Assembly (NCBI GenBank): GCA_963830065.1
Contig: CAWHLA010000009.1
Location: 1-64,000 of the forward strand
Direction: 5' to 3'
DNA: 64,000 nucleotides
DNA from: JACCZR01 sp963830065
GTDB lineage: Bacteria > Actinomycetota > Thermoleophilia > Solirubrobacterales > Thermoleophilaceae
Of this stretch, positions 34,789-44,313 are shown one piece after another (within the stretch, counting starts at the first letter, position 1; each line of letters opens with the position of its first letter). Under the pieces are notes generated by a model. That model searched no databases. It saw only the letters and a program-made list of their open reading frames with translations, and was not told the origin of the DNA. A program made the translations under genes and the position numbers.

Positions 34789-35667
34789 GTGCCGGTAAAG
34801 GCTCCGGAGGAGATCACCGAGGCAGCAGTTGAGACGGGCGTCCAGAAAGCGCGCGTCAGTTGGAACAAGGCGCTGGTCGGGGGGTTCCTGGCCGGGGCGT
34901 ACATCGCCTTCGGCGGGCTGGTTTCGATCGCCGTCACCTCGGGCCTCAAACCGGAGACGTGGGGCACGCTGCCCACCCTGTTTGCCGGCGCGGTCTTCTC
35001 CATCGGGCTGATCCTCGTCGTCGTGGCGGGCTCGGACCTGCTCACGGGCAACATGGCGCTGGTGCCGCTGGCGGCGATGCGCAAGCGCGTCGGCTTCGGG
35101 CAGCTCACCTCGAACTTCGCGTGGGTGCTCCTGGGCAACCTGATCGGCTCCCTGTTCGTGGCCTACTTCCTGGCGGTGGCCACGGGGGTGATCGGCACCG
35201 ACGGGGGTGAGGCCGGCACTCCGGGGGCGCTGATGTTCGAGAAGCTGAATCAGATCGCCCAGCTCAAGGGCAACACGGAGTCTGCGTGGCAGATCTTCCT
35301 GCGGGCGATGGGCTGCAACTGGCTCGTTTGCCTCGCGGTGTGGCTGGCCATCAGCACCAATGACCTGAGCGGCAAGATCCTCGGGATCTTCTTCCCGATC
35401 TTGGCCTTCGTGGCGATCGGCTTCGACCACGTCGTGGCCAACATGTTCTTCCTGCCCGCCGCGATCTTCGCCGAGGTCCCCGGCCTGGGATGGGGCGACG
35501 TGCTGAACAACTGGGCGTTCGCCTTCCTCGGCAACCTGGCCGGGGCGGTGATCTTCGTGTCGTCGGCGTACTACTACCTGCACCTCAGAGAGGACTCCGA
35601 CGAGGAGAAGGAGAAGGCCAAGGCCCCAAGCCGGACCGCGGCCGCTACGACGACGGCGGTCAAGTAG
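34789..35667 (+). CDS. Formate/nitrite transporter (FNT) family channel
   Basis: 292 aa, six hydrophobic helices. FNT signatures: GGFLAGAYIAFGGLV, VVVAGSDLLTGNMALV and MGCNWLVCLAVWLAI, then FDHVVANMFFLPAAI. Moves formate (or nitrite/hydrosulfide) with protons. GTG 34789 follows GAGGGGGG, a strong ribosome site. It ends directly at the start of the dehydrogenase gene, which points to formate as substrate. Confidence 0.9.
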   Translation: MPVKAPEEITEAAVETGVQKARVSWNKALVGGFLAGAYIAFGGLVSIAVTSGLKPETWGTLPTLFAGAVFSIGLILVVVAGSDLLTGNMALVPLAAMRKRVGFGQLTSNFAWVLLGNLIGSLFVAYFLAVATGVIGTDGGEAGTPGALMFEKLNQIAQLKGNTESAWQIFLRAMGCNWLVCLAVWLAISTNDLSGKILGIFFPILAFVAIGFDHVVANMFFLPAAIFAEVPGLGWGDVLNNWAFAFLGNLAGAVIFVSSAYYYLHLREDSDEEKEKAKAPSRTAAATTTAVK

Positions 35668-37932
35668 ATGGGGCTGGGCAAGTTCTTCAACCCGCGGCTG
35701 TGGGCCTCCCTCAAGCCGCTGGGTCTCGGCCAGCAGCGGCCGAACAACTACATGGAGATCGTCAAGGCCGGGTGGGAGAACCGCGACCGCGCGGGCTACG
35801 CCTGGCGGATCCTCAACGAGGGCTGTTGCGACGGGTGTGCGCTGGGCACCAAGGGGATGCGCGACTGGACGATCGAGGGCACGCACCTGTGCAACATCCG
35901 CCTGCGGCTGCTGCGCATGAACACGGCCCCTCCGTTCGACGCCGCGGAGATGGACGACGCTGCCGGGCTCTCGAAGAAGTCGGCGACCGAGCTGCGCGAG
36001 ATGGGGCGGATCCCGCACCCGTTCGTGCGCCGAGCGGGAGAGGACGGTTTCACCCGCGCCAGCTGGGACGAGGCGCTGGACCTGATCAGCGGGCGCGTCG
36101 AGGAGGCCGGGCCCGATCGCACGGCCGGCTACCTGACCAGCCGCGGCATGACCAATGAGTCGTACTACGGGGTCCAGAAGGCGATGCGCGCGCTGGGCAC
36201 CAACAACGTCGACAACGCGGCCCGGGTCTGCCACTCGCCTTCCACCTTCGGGCTGAAGAAGGCGGTGGGGGTGGGCGCCACCACCTGCTCCTACACCGAC
36301 TGGATCGGCTCGGACCTGGTCATCTTCATCGGGTCCAACATCGCCAACAACCAGCCCGTGGCCATGAAGTACCTCCACGAGGCCAAGGTCGAGGGCACCA
36401 AGGTCGCCATGGTCGGCCCGTACCGCGAGCCCGGCATGGAGCGCTACTGGGTCCCCTCGAACCCCGAGAGCGCGATCTTCGGCACCAAGATCACCGACCG
36501 CTTCTTCGACATCGACATCGGCGGCGACATCGCCTTCTTCACCGGCACGCTCAAGCACATGCTGGAGAACGGGTGGGAGGACGAGGAGTTCATCGACCGC
36601 CACACCGAGGAGTTCGACGAGGTCCGGGAGCTCTGCGAGAGCCAAGACTGGTCCGACCTCGAGAAGAGCTCGGGTGCCTCGCGGGCCGAGATGCTCGCCT
36701 TCGCCGAGATGCTTCGTGACGCGCGCACCGCCGTCTTCGTGTGGTCGATGGGCGTCACCCAGCACTCCAACGGCGAGGACAACGTCCGAGCGATCATCAA
36801 CCTCGCGCTCTGCAAGGGCTACGTGGGCCGCGAGAAGTGCGGCTTGATGCCGATCCGCGGCCACTCCGGCGTCCAGGGCGGCGCGGAGATGGGCGCCTAC
36901 GCCAGCTCGTTCCCCGGCGGCGTGCCGGTGGGCGAGGACTCGGCAAAGGAGATCTCCGAGATGTGGGGGTTCGACGTCCCCTCCGAGCCCGGCCTGACCG
37001 CCGCCGAGATGGTCGAGGCGGGCGGGCGGGGCGAGCTGGACGTCCTGATCTCCTCGGGCGGCAACTTCCTCGAGGTGCTCCCCGATCCCGACCAGGTCCG
37101 CAGGGCCTGGGCCGCATCCCGCTGCGGGTGCACATGGACATCGTGCTCTCGCCGCAGATGTTCGTGGAGCCGCACGACACGGTGGTGATCCTGCCGGCGA
37201 CCACCCGGTACGAGATCCCGGGCGGCGTGACCGAGACGAGCACCGAGCGCAGGATCATCTTCTCGCCCGAGGTCGAGGGACCGCGGATCGAGGACGCCCG
37301 GTCCGAGCACTGGGTGTTCGCCGAGATCGTCGCGCGTGCGCGCCCCGAGCGGGCCGACGACGTGCGCTTCGAGTCCACCGCGGCGATGCGCAGCGAGATC
37401 GGCGCGGGTGGTGAAGGCCTACGACGGCATCCAGCACCTGCGCGAGGGGGGCGACTCGTTCCAGTACGGGGGACCGATGATCGGCGCCGGCTGGAACTTC
37501 GACACCGAGGACGGCAACGCCCACTTCAGCCTTCCGGCCATGCCGCCCGTTCCCGAGGACGAGCGCCGCCTGCGCCTCTCGACGCGCCGCGGCAAGCAGT
37601 TCAACTCGATGGTCCAGGAGCATCAGGACGCGCTCACGGGAGCCCGGCGCAAAGCGGTGCTGATCTCCGAGGACGACGCCGTCCGGCTCGGCGTCGCCAA
37701 CGGCGATTGGGTCGTTCTGCGCAGCGACACCGGCGAGATGGAGGGCGACGTCCTGATCGCCCCGGTCAAGCCCGGCAACGTGCAGGTGCACTGGCCCGAG
37801 GGCAACGTGCTGATCGAGACCGGCGTCCGCTCACCCGAGGCGCAGATCCCCGACTACAACACCTGGGTCACCATCGAGTCCGGTCGGCAACCTGCCGAAA
37901 GGGGTCTGGAGACGGACCGCGTATCTGTGTGA
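35668..37932 (+). CDS. Molybdopterin oxidoreductase, FdhF/YdeP-type formate dehydrogenase alpha-like, two frameshifts
   Basis: About 754 aa after correction (frame changes near 37115 and 37405). N-terminal GCCDGCALGTKGMRD and CNIRLRLLRMN hold the iron-sulfur-type Cys region; VCHSPSTFGLKKAVGVGATT carries the Cys-His expected at the metal site of FDH-like enzymes. C-terminal domain: RRGKQFNSMVQ, AVRLGVANGDWVVLRSDTG. YdeP-type enzymes lack a known sure substrate; adjacency to an FNT channel supports formate oxidation. The electron acceptor is not encoded nearby. ATG 35668 follows the transporter's stop directly. Confidence 0.85.
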
Positions 37933-37977
37933 GGCAGTCCAACGCACTGATACCCTCGACCGCCGGAGAGAGCCTGC

Positions 37978-39264
<1,287 letters not shown>

Positions 39265-39267
39265 CGG

Positions 39268-41097
39268 CTAGGCGTCCGGGAGCGGCTCGCCGGTCTCCCG
39301 GCGCAGCCAGATCTCCCCGCCGACGGCGCTGACCAGCTGGGTCAGCTGCGAGCCGTCGCCGCGCAGGAAGCGCTCGTGCGCCTGTCGTAGCTTGCCGGCG
39401 TCCACCACCCCGATCCGCGCCAGGGCGGGATCGGCGAACAGGCGCCGCACGATGTCGGGACCCCCGTCGGCGCCCAGGCCGAACGCGTAGGGGCCGCCCC
39501 GTGCGGTGGGGACCCGTTTCCCGATCACCTCGCCAGGGAGTCGGCCCTCCATGGTCCGCCGCAGGGCGACCTTGGTCTCGCCTCTGGCGAAGATCATCTC
39601 CCCGGGCAGTGACGCGGCCACTTCGATCACGCGCCGGTCCAGGAACGGGTTGAGGAACTCGACGCCCGCGTGGCGGCCCAGCAGGTCCAGGTGCTCCGCT
39701 CGTCGTTGTTGGCGCTGGCTGGCGGTGTCGCGTACGGCCCGGCGGCGGCCGGTGTCGCGGCCGTACTGCTCGCCCTCCCGGCGCAGGTCGTCGACCAGGC
39801 CGCTGTTCGTCACGTGGTCGCGCTGCAGGAGGTCGAGCTGCGGCGGGTTGCGGCGCAGCGCGAGCGCACCCGGGGCGTGGCGCAGCACCGCGATGCGCGC
39901 GGCTTGGCCGAGCACGGGAAGGAGCGGCGGCAGAGACCCGTGACGCCGGCGGAAGGCCAGCGTGTCGGACAGAAGCTCGCCGCGGGCCAGGAGTTCGATC
40001 CGCTGGGTGGGGGAGGCGATCAGTATGTGGTCGGCGCCGTGGCCGGTCATGACGCCGGTGGCTCCGTTCGACGCGGCAGCCTGGAGAACGCCGGACATCC
40101 CCACCGCACCGAAGGTGGGGGGTGGCTCGTCCAGGTCCGCGAAAGTGTCGGGCCAGTCGCCGAGCGGATATGCGCGGTCGGCGTCCAGCCAAGCGTGCCG
40201 GCAGGGGATGGCGGTCAGGGCCGACTCGACGAACTCGCGCTCGTCGGCGTCGGGGAAGCGGCGGTAGTCCAGCGTGTAGGCGGCCAGCGAGTCGAGGCCC
40301 GCTTCGTCTCGGTTGCGCGCCGCATGCCAGGCGACCGTGGTGCTGTCCATGCCCCGCTGAGCGCGACGCCGAGCCCGGCGGAGGGCAGCGCGATGTCCCG
40401 CACCGCGGCGGCGATCGCCTGGTCGAGACGCTCCACAGGATCGTCGTGGCGCACGGGCGCCGACAGCACGTCCGAGCCGCGCCGGACCGCCACCCACCCC
40501 TCGGGGCTGTCGGCGATCAGCACGTGCTCGGCCGGCACGCGCTTGAGCTCGTGCCAGAAGGTGCGGCGGGCGTCGGCCAGCGAGATGCAGGCCACGTGGG
40601 CACCGAGCGCCGCCTCGTCGATCTGCGGCGCCCGGCTCAGCCCGGCCGCAGCGCGCGCAGCTCGCTCGCCCACAGCAGCACGCCGTCGTCCTCGGCGTAG
40701 AACAGCGACCGGGTGGGGCCCGCGTCGCGCACGAGCACCAATCGCTGCCCCCGCGGGTCCCACACCGCGCCGGCGAACTGGCCGGCCAGGCGGGCCGCGG
40801 CCTCGGGGCCGCCCCGCGCACAGCGCGCGCCAGCGCCGCGGGGCCCGCGACGGCGGTGCCCACGGGAATGCCGTCGGCCGCGGCCACGAGGCCCTCGTGC
40901 TCGCCCCCGGCCCCGATCCAGGCCAGGGCGCAGGGACCGGACTCGACTGTCTGCGGGCGGTCGCCGCCATCGAGCGCAGCCAGGATCGGCTGAAGACGGT
41001 CGGAGGGCGCGGGCCCCCCGGAGAGACGAAGGGCCCCGGCGAGCGCTCTGGTGGCGCCCCCCGGGGCCCCGCTGGACGCGCCCAGCGGGCGCGCCAC
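39268..41097 (-). CDS. Lasso peptide cyclase (asparagine synthase B homologue), frameshifted
   Basis: Closes the macrolactam of lasso peptides by adenylating the acceptor Asp/Glu side chain. The C-terminal half is clean: GMDSTTVAWHA (P-loop, SGGxDS once one base is restored), MTGHGADHIL, and a late LNPFLDRRVIEVAASLPGEM with KVALRRTMEGRLP. The N-terminal glutaminase-like region is broken across three frames (GPCALAWIGAGGEHEGLVAA; QIDEAALGAHVACISLADAR). GTG 41097 lies one base after the A2 stop. Cysteine for glutaminase activity is not at the N-terminus, as in other lasso cyclases. About 610 aa. Confidence 0.88.
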   Translation of the reverse strand: MARPLGASSGAPGGATRALAGALRLSGGPAPSDRLQPILAALDGGDRPQTVESGPCALAWIGAGGEHEGLVAAADGIPVGTAVAGPAALARAVRGAAPRPRPAWPASSPARCGTRGGSDWCSCATRAPPGRCSTPRTTACCCGRASCARCGRAEPGAADRRGGARCPRGLHLAGRRPPHLLARAQARAGRARADRRQPRGVGGGPARLGRAVGARAPRRSCGASRPGDRRRGAGHRAALRRARRRAQRGMDSTTVAWHAARNRDEAGLDSLAAYTLDYRRFPDADEREFVESALTAIPCRHAWLDADRAYPLGDWPDTFADLDEPPPTFGAVGMSGVLQAAASNGATGVMTGHGADHILIASPTQRIELLARGELLSDTLAFRRRHGSLPPLLPVLGQAARIAVLRHAPGALALRRNPPQLDLLQRDHVTNSGLVDDLRREGEQYGRDTGRRRAVRDTASQRQQRRAEHLDLLGRHAGVEFLNPFLDRRVIEVAASLPGEMIFARGETKVALRRTMEGRLPGEVIGKRVPTARGGPYAFGLGADGGPDIVRRLFADPALARIGVVDAGKLRQAHERFLRGDGSQLTQLVSAVGGEIWLRRETGEPLPDA

Positions 41098-41098
41098 G

Positions 41099-41228
41099 TC
41101 AGCCGGCTGTGCTGTCAGTGATCGGGAAGGTGCTGCCCGACTGCTCGGGCGTGTCGGTCCCGCCGCCCTCGGTCAGGTTCGCCACCGTGCCGTAGTGGGT
41201 GAGCTCGGGGCTGCTCGTAGCGCTCCAT
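41099..41228 (-). CDS. Lasso peptide precursor A2 (one-base insertion)
   Basis: ATG 41228, TGA 41099. After removing one C from a CCCC run the 42-aa product has the RRE-recognition motif YEQPEL, G13, then LTE before the core. The core reads GGGTDTPEQSGS then TFPITDSTAG: Gly1 and Glu8 would form an eight-residue ring, and Thr stands at leader position -2, as in characterised lasso leaders. It starts 5 bp after the A1 stop and ends 1 bp before the cyclase GTG, so A1, A2 and cyclase are translated together. Confidence 0.85.
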
Positions 41229-41232
41229 GCGA

Positions 41233-41356
41233 TCAGGCTCCGTCGGTGATCGGAAACGTGCTGCCGGACTGCTCGGGCGTGTCGGTCCCCGCCGCCCTCG
41301 GTGAGGTCGGCCACGGTTCCGAAGCTGGTCAGCTCCGGGGCGTCGTACTTCTCCAT
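41233..41356 (-). CDS. Lasso peptide precursor A1 (one-base insertion)
   Basis: ATG 41356, with SD AAGGAG at 41371-41366. After removing one G from a GGGG run it encodes 40 aa: leader MEKYDAPELTSFGTVADLTE and core GGGTDTPEQSGS-TFPITDGA. Motif YDAPEL at residues 4-9. Predicted ring Gly1-Glu8. It differs from A2 mostly in the leader and the last residues. As printed the frame would run on into A2, giving an artefactual 85-aa ORF. Confidence 0.85.
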
Positions 41357-41393
41357 GTGATGAGGCTCCTTGGTCGGCCGGATTGGCGGCGCC

Positions 41394-41399
41394 AGCCTA
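41394..41399 (-). promoter_or_regulatory. -10 box TAGGCT of the A1-A2-cyclase operon
   Basis: TAGGCT within CCGGGTTAGGCTG; the same CCGGGTTAGGxTG sequence is found at the A3 promoter. The leader is about 30 nt and carries an SD, unlike A3. Confidence 0.55.
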
Positions 41400-41419
41400 A
41401 CCCGGCCGACGGCGGGGCG

Positions 41420-41843
41420 CTACCCCTCGAGCCGGCGCACGCGCTCGTCGAGCTCCTTCACCGCTTCGACCAGCACGGCGACCAGGCCGAGGTAGTCGAC
41501 CTTCTTCATCCCCTCGGCGTCGGTGACCACCGCCTCGGGAAACGCCTCCTCGACCTCCTGGGCGATGACGCCGAGCTCGCGCTCGCCGTCGCCGCGCTTG
41601 CCGAGCCGCTCGTTGCCCGGCTGCCACTCGTAGGAGACGCCGTTGATGCGCCGGACGCGATCGACAACGCTCTCGCGCCCGGCCTCCTCCACGTCTACAG
41701 CGGCCGGATGTCGCTCTTGAGGCGGCGATCGGAGTTGATCGGGAAAGTGCTGCCCGACTGCTCGGGGTGTCGTCCGCCGCCCTCGGTCAATCGGCGACGG
41801 TGCCGACTCGGTAGTTCGGGGCTGTCGTACTGCTCGGCTCCAC
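41420..41843 (-). CDS. Lasso-precursor-like peptide fused to a peptidase S74 intramolecular chaperone domain, frameshifted
   Basis: GTG 41843. After frame correction it begins with a lasso-type leader (YDSPEL, then GTVAD and LTE), a core-like stretch GGGRHPEQSGSTFPIN, and directly SDRRLKSDI, the start of an S74 domain. The rest is typical S74: VVDRVRRINGVSYEW, GERELGVIAQEVEEAFPEAV, VDYLGLVAVLVEAVKELDE, ending at TAG 41420. Ser and Lys of SDRRLK are spaced five residues apart, as in the catalytic Ser-Lys dyad of endosialidase-type S74 proteins, which cleave just before that Ser. Three frame changes are needed (leader, GTVAD/LTE, and IRP/AVDVEE). Confidence 0.75.
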
Positions 41844-41859
41844 GCGGTCGCCCGTGCGG

Positions 41860-41957
41860 TCAGCGGCGTTCCGTGACGCGTGGGACTCGACTCCTCGCCG
41901 TTCTCGGTCACTGCTCGTTCCGTACAGGACTAACTTGGGACTCTCGTACCTCTCCAT
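41860..41957 (-). CDS. Third lasso-leader-like peptide, core unclear
   Basis: ATG 41957 begins MERYESPKLVLYGT, matching the A1/A2 leader (Y4, P7, L9, G13). A base or two is missing after this, then TENGEESSPTRHGTPLT can be read; no Asp/Glu falls at ring position 7-9 from a Gly, and the stop is not fixed. It may be a decayed or mis-sequenced precursor, or a leader for a different modification. Leaderless start from TAGGGT. Confidence 0.45.
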
Positions 41958-41964
41958 CCGCGGC

Positions 41965-41970
41965 ACCCTA
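41965..41970 (-). promoter_or_regulatory. Leaderless -10 box TAGGGT of the minus-strand precursor genes
   Basis: TAGGGT, 7 nt before ATG 41957, inside CCGGGTTAGGGTG, which repeats at the A1 promoter. Confidence 0.6.
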
Positions 41971-41995
41971 ACCCGGCGACCGGCCGTCTGCCACC

Positions 41996-42001
41996 TACCA
42001 T
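41996..42001 (+). promoter_or_regulatory. Leaderless -10 box TACCAT of the plus-strand lasso operon
   Basis: TACCAT, 7 nt before GTG 42009. Only 51 bp separate the two divergent start codons, so a single regulator could control both operons. Confidence 0.6.
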
Positions 42002-42008
42002 CGGCGCT

Positions 42009-42292
42009 GTGTCCGGACCGGCCAGCCTGCGCGTGCACCCCGCGGAGGGTGTGTTCGTGCGCGAGGTGGACGGCGAGCTCGTCTTGCTGAACCCCACCAG
42101 CGGCCGCTACTACGGCCTCGATCGGGTGGGCCTCGCGATGTGGGAGGCGCTGGCCGCCGGCGAGACGGTGGAGACAGCCCGCGCCCAGCTGCTCGAGCGC
42201 TTCGACGTGGAGGCCCGCGGCTGGAGGCAGACCTCGAGCGTTTGATCGGCGACCTCGAGCGCGAGGGGCTCGTGGATGTCGATCGCGGCTGA
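42009..42292 (+). CDS. Lasso peptide RRE protein B1 (PqqD-like), one frameshift
   Basis: Binds the leader peptide and presents it to the peptidase. PqqD fold: FVREVDGELVLLNPTSGRYY, GLDRVGLAMWEALAAGETVE, and after a one-base correction near 42225 the last helix DLERLIGDLEREGLVDVDRG to TGA 42292. Corrected length 94 aa, usual for B1. Start GTG 42009. Its corrected end overlaps the B2 start by 17 bp. Confidence 0.87.
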
Positions 42293-42677
42293 CCTGCGCG
42301 GGCTGGCCGCGATGCGGCCGGCCGACGTCGGGCTGACGGCCGAGGCGCTGCGCGAGCTGCTCCGCGCGCGCGGGGAGCGCGAGGGCTCGGAGCTGCAGAG
42401 GGCGCTGGCCGAGCGCCCACCCGCCCGGGACGGAGCGGCCGACGGCGACCCGCTGAGGGTGGCCCGCTCGGTGCGTCGCGCGGGCCGCCTGTTCCCCGGC
42501 GGCGGAAACTGCCTGGTGCAGAGCCTCGCGCTGGACCGCATGCTTCGTCGTCGCGGGCACCCCGCCGAGGTGCGCATCGGCGTCAAGCGCGAGGGCGGCG
42601 GGCTGGCCGCGCACGCCTGGGTCGAGTACGAGGGCGTGGCCCTCCTGGAGGCCGGGCTCGAAGAGTTCTCCACCTGA
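42276..42677 (+). CDS. Lasso peptide leader peptidase B2 (transglutaminase-like)
   Basis: 133 aa cysteine protease. Catalytic C79 in GGGNCLVQSLAL and H113 in AAHAWVEYEG; the third acidic residue is likely in the segment after WVEYEG. It removes the leader after the Thr at -2. Length is typical of stand-alone B2. It overlaps B1 and precedes the kinase gene by about 20 bp. Confidence 0.92.
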   Translation: MSIAADLRGLAAMRPADVGLTAEALRELLRARGEREGSELQRALAERPPARDGAADGDPLRVARSVRRAGRLFPGGGNCLVQSLALDRMLRRRGHPAEVRIGVKREGGGLAAHAWVEYEGVALLEAGLEEFST

Positions 42678-42697
42678 GCCAGGCCGCCCCGCCTCGC

Positions 42698-43606
42698 GTG
42701 CGCTTCGCCGGTGAGGTGATCGAGACCGAGCTCGACCTGCCCGGCGCCAGCCCGCGCCCGGCGCCCGGCCACGCTACACCTCGCCCTGGCAGCCGGCGCG
42801 CGCGAGCAGGGCTGGAAGCAGCGCGCGGAGGCAACCAGGACCGACGGCACGCTTCTGTGGGCCTGAGCGAGCGCGGCGGGGCCTATCTGCTTCATCTCGC
42901 CGGGAGCTGCGAGATCGAGCTCGACCTCTCGCGCGGCCGCGCGACGCTGCGCCCCGAGCCGGAGGTGTCGCTCGAGGCCGCGGTGCAGGACTTCCTGGGA
43001 AGCGGCTTGGCACTCGCGGGCGCCCTGCGCGGGCGGGTGGTGCTGCACGCGAGCGCGGTGGCCACGGAGGCCGGAGCGGTGGCGTTCGTGGGACGCAGCG
43101 GCGCGGGCAAGAGCACCGTCGCCGGCTGGCTGGCCGCGCGCGACGCCGAGCTGGTGGCCGAGGATCTGCTCGTGCTGGAGCCCTCCGAGGAGGGCTTCGC
43201 GGCGCTGCCGGGCAGCAGCGCGCTCAAGCTCGACCGCTCCGGGGTCCTGGAGGGCGCCGGCGCCGATCCAGTTCCCCGCTCACCCCACAAGGGCTGGGCC
43301 CGCGCCGCCGCGGCCGCGAAGCCGGTGCCCCTCCGCGCCCTGTTCCTGCTCGAACGCGACTCCGGCGCCCCGGGCCCGGAACGGGTGCGGGGCAGCGCCG
43401 CCTTTGCCGCGCTGCTGGGTCATGTCACCGTCGCCGGGCTCATGCGCCCCGAGACGCTGAGCGGGTCGCTCCAGGCCGACCAGGCCGACCTGGTGATGCG
43501 CCTGGCCGCCTCCGCGACCGTGGCGCGGTTGCGCTACCCGTCGGGCCCGGAGGGCCTCGACGAGGTCGCGCGCGTGGTGGAGGCCCAGCTGGCGGCAGCA
43601 GCTTGA
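42698..43606 (+). CDS. HPr kinase/phosphorylase-like protein in the lasso cluster
   Basis: About 302 aa. Walker A GRSGAGKST (residues about 133-141), preceded by VVLHASAVATEAGAVAFVG, and downstream AELVAEDLLVLE with the Walker B-like Asp pair. HprK homologues in some lasso clusters (ThcoK, PadeK types) phosphorylate the precursor's C-terminal Ser; A2 here ends DSTAG and A1 ends DGA, so the target would differ. The first 70 residues seem to cross two frames (the better reading includes LHLALAAGAREQGWKQRAEA). Overlaps the ABC ATPase start by 4 bp. Confidence 0.75.
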   Translation: MRFAGEVIETELDLPGASPRPAPGHATPRPGSRRARAGLEAARGGNQDRRHASVGLSERGGAYLLHLAGSCEIELDLSRGRATLRPEPEVSLEAAVQDFLGSGLALAGALRGRVVLHASAVATEAGAVAFVGRSGAGKSTVAGWLAARDAELVAEDLLVLEPSEEGFAALPGSSALKLDRSGVLEGAGADPVPRSPHKGWARAAAAAKPVPLRALFLLERDSGAPGPERVRGSAAFAALLGHVTVAGLMRPETLSGSLQADQADLVMRLAASATVARLRYPSGPEGLDEVARVVEAQLAAAA

Positions 43607-44313
43607 TCGAGCTCGCCGACGTACGCCGCGAGTTCGCGGCCGAGCGCTCGCTGGGCGGGCTGGGGCCCCGCACCGGGCCGGCGCTGGAGGCGCTCAAGGG
43701 CGTGACCCTCACCGTCGAGGCGGGCGAGCGGGTGGGCATCGCGGGCGCCAACGGGTCGGGCAAGTCGAGCCTGCTGCGCATAGCCGCCGGGCTACTGGCT
43801 CCCAGCGGCGGCTCGGGCCGGATCGCGGGCATCGACGTCTCCGACGGCCCGCAGGCACTGGCGCGGGTCGCCGCGCTGGTGGCGGGTGAGGAGCGGAGCT
43901 TCTACTGGCGGGTCTCGGGCAGGCACAACCTGGAGCTGTGGGGCGCGCTGCGCGGGATGCACCCCGATGAGGCGAGCGACCGCGCGCGGGAGCTGCTCGA
44001 GCACGTCGGGCTCGGCGACGCGGGCGAGCGCCGCGTCCAGACCTACTCCTCCGGCATGCGCCAGCGGTTGGCCATGGCCCGCGCGCTGCTGGGGCGCCCG
44101 CGCGTGCTGCTCTGCGACGAGCTCACGCGCGCCCTGGACGAGGAGGGCAGCGAACGCCTGTGGTCCCTGGCCACCGAGGAGGTCGAGCAGGGCGCCGCGC
44201 TGCTGGCCACGGCGACCCGCCTGGACGACTTGGCCGGGCGCTGCGACCGCATCCTGTTCCTGGACGGCGGGCGTCTGACTGCCGAGCCCTCGCCCGAGGT
44301 GGTGGCCGCGTGA
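43603..44313 (+). CDS. ABC transporter ATP-binding protein of the lasso exporter
   Basis: 236 aa. Walker A GANGSGKSSLLR, signature YSSGMRQRLAMARAL, Walker B VLLCDELTRALDE, with the H-loop region replaced by ATATRLDDL (no obvious switch His). TTG 43603 overlaps the kinase stop. Next to an ABC-2 permease, so it likely exports the mature lasso peptide and gives immunity, as type D in these clusters. Confidence 0.9.
   Translation: MIELADVRREFAAERSLGGLGPRTGPALEALKGVTLTVEAGERVGIAGANGSGKSSLLRIAAGLLAPSGGSGRIAGIDVSDGPQALARVAALVAGEERSFYWRVSGRHNLELWGALRGMHPDEASDRARELLEHVGLGDAGERRVQTYSSGMRQRLAMARALLGRPRVLLCDELTRALDEEGSERLWSLATEEVEQGAALLATATRLDDLAGRCDRILFLDGGRLTAEPSPEVVAA

Noticed and set aside
41420..41843. 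Phage tail-fibre remnant
   Set aside because: S74 domains are typical of tail fibres, but here the upstream part matches the lasso leader and core of A1/A2 and no phage gene is nearby.
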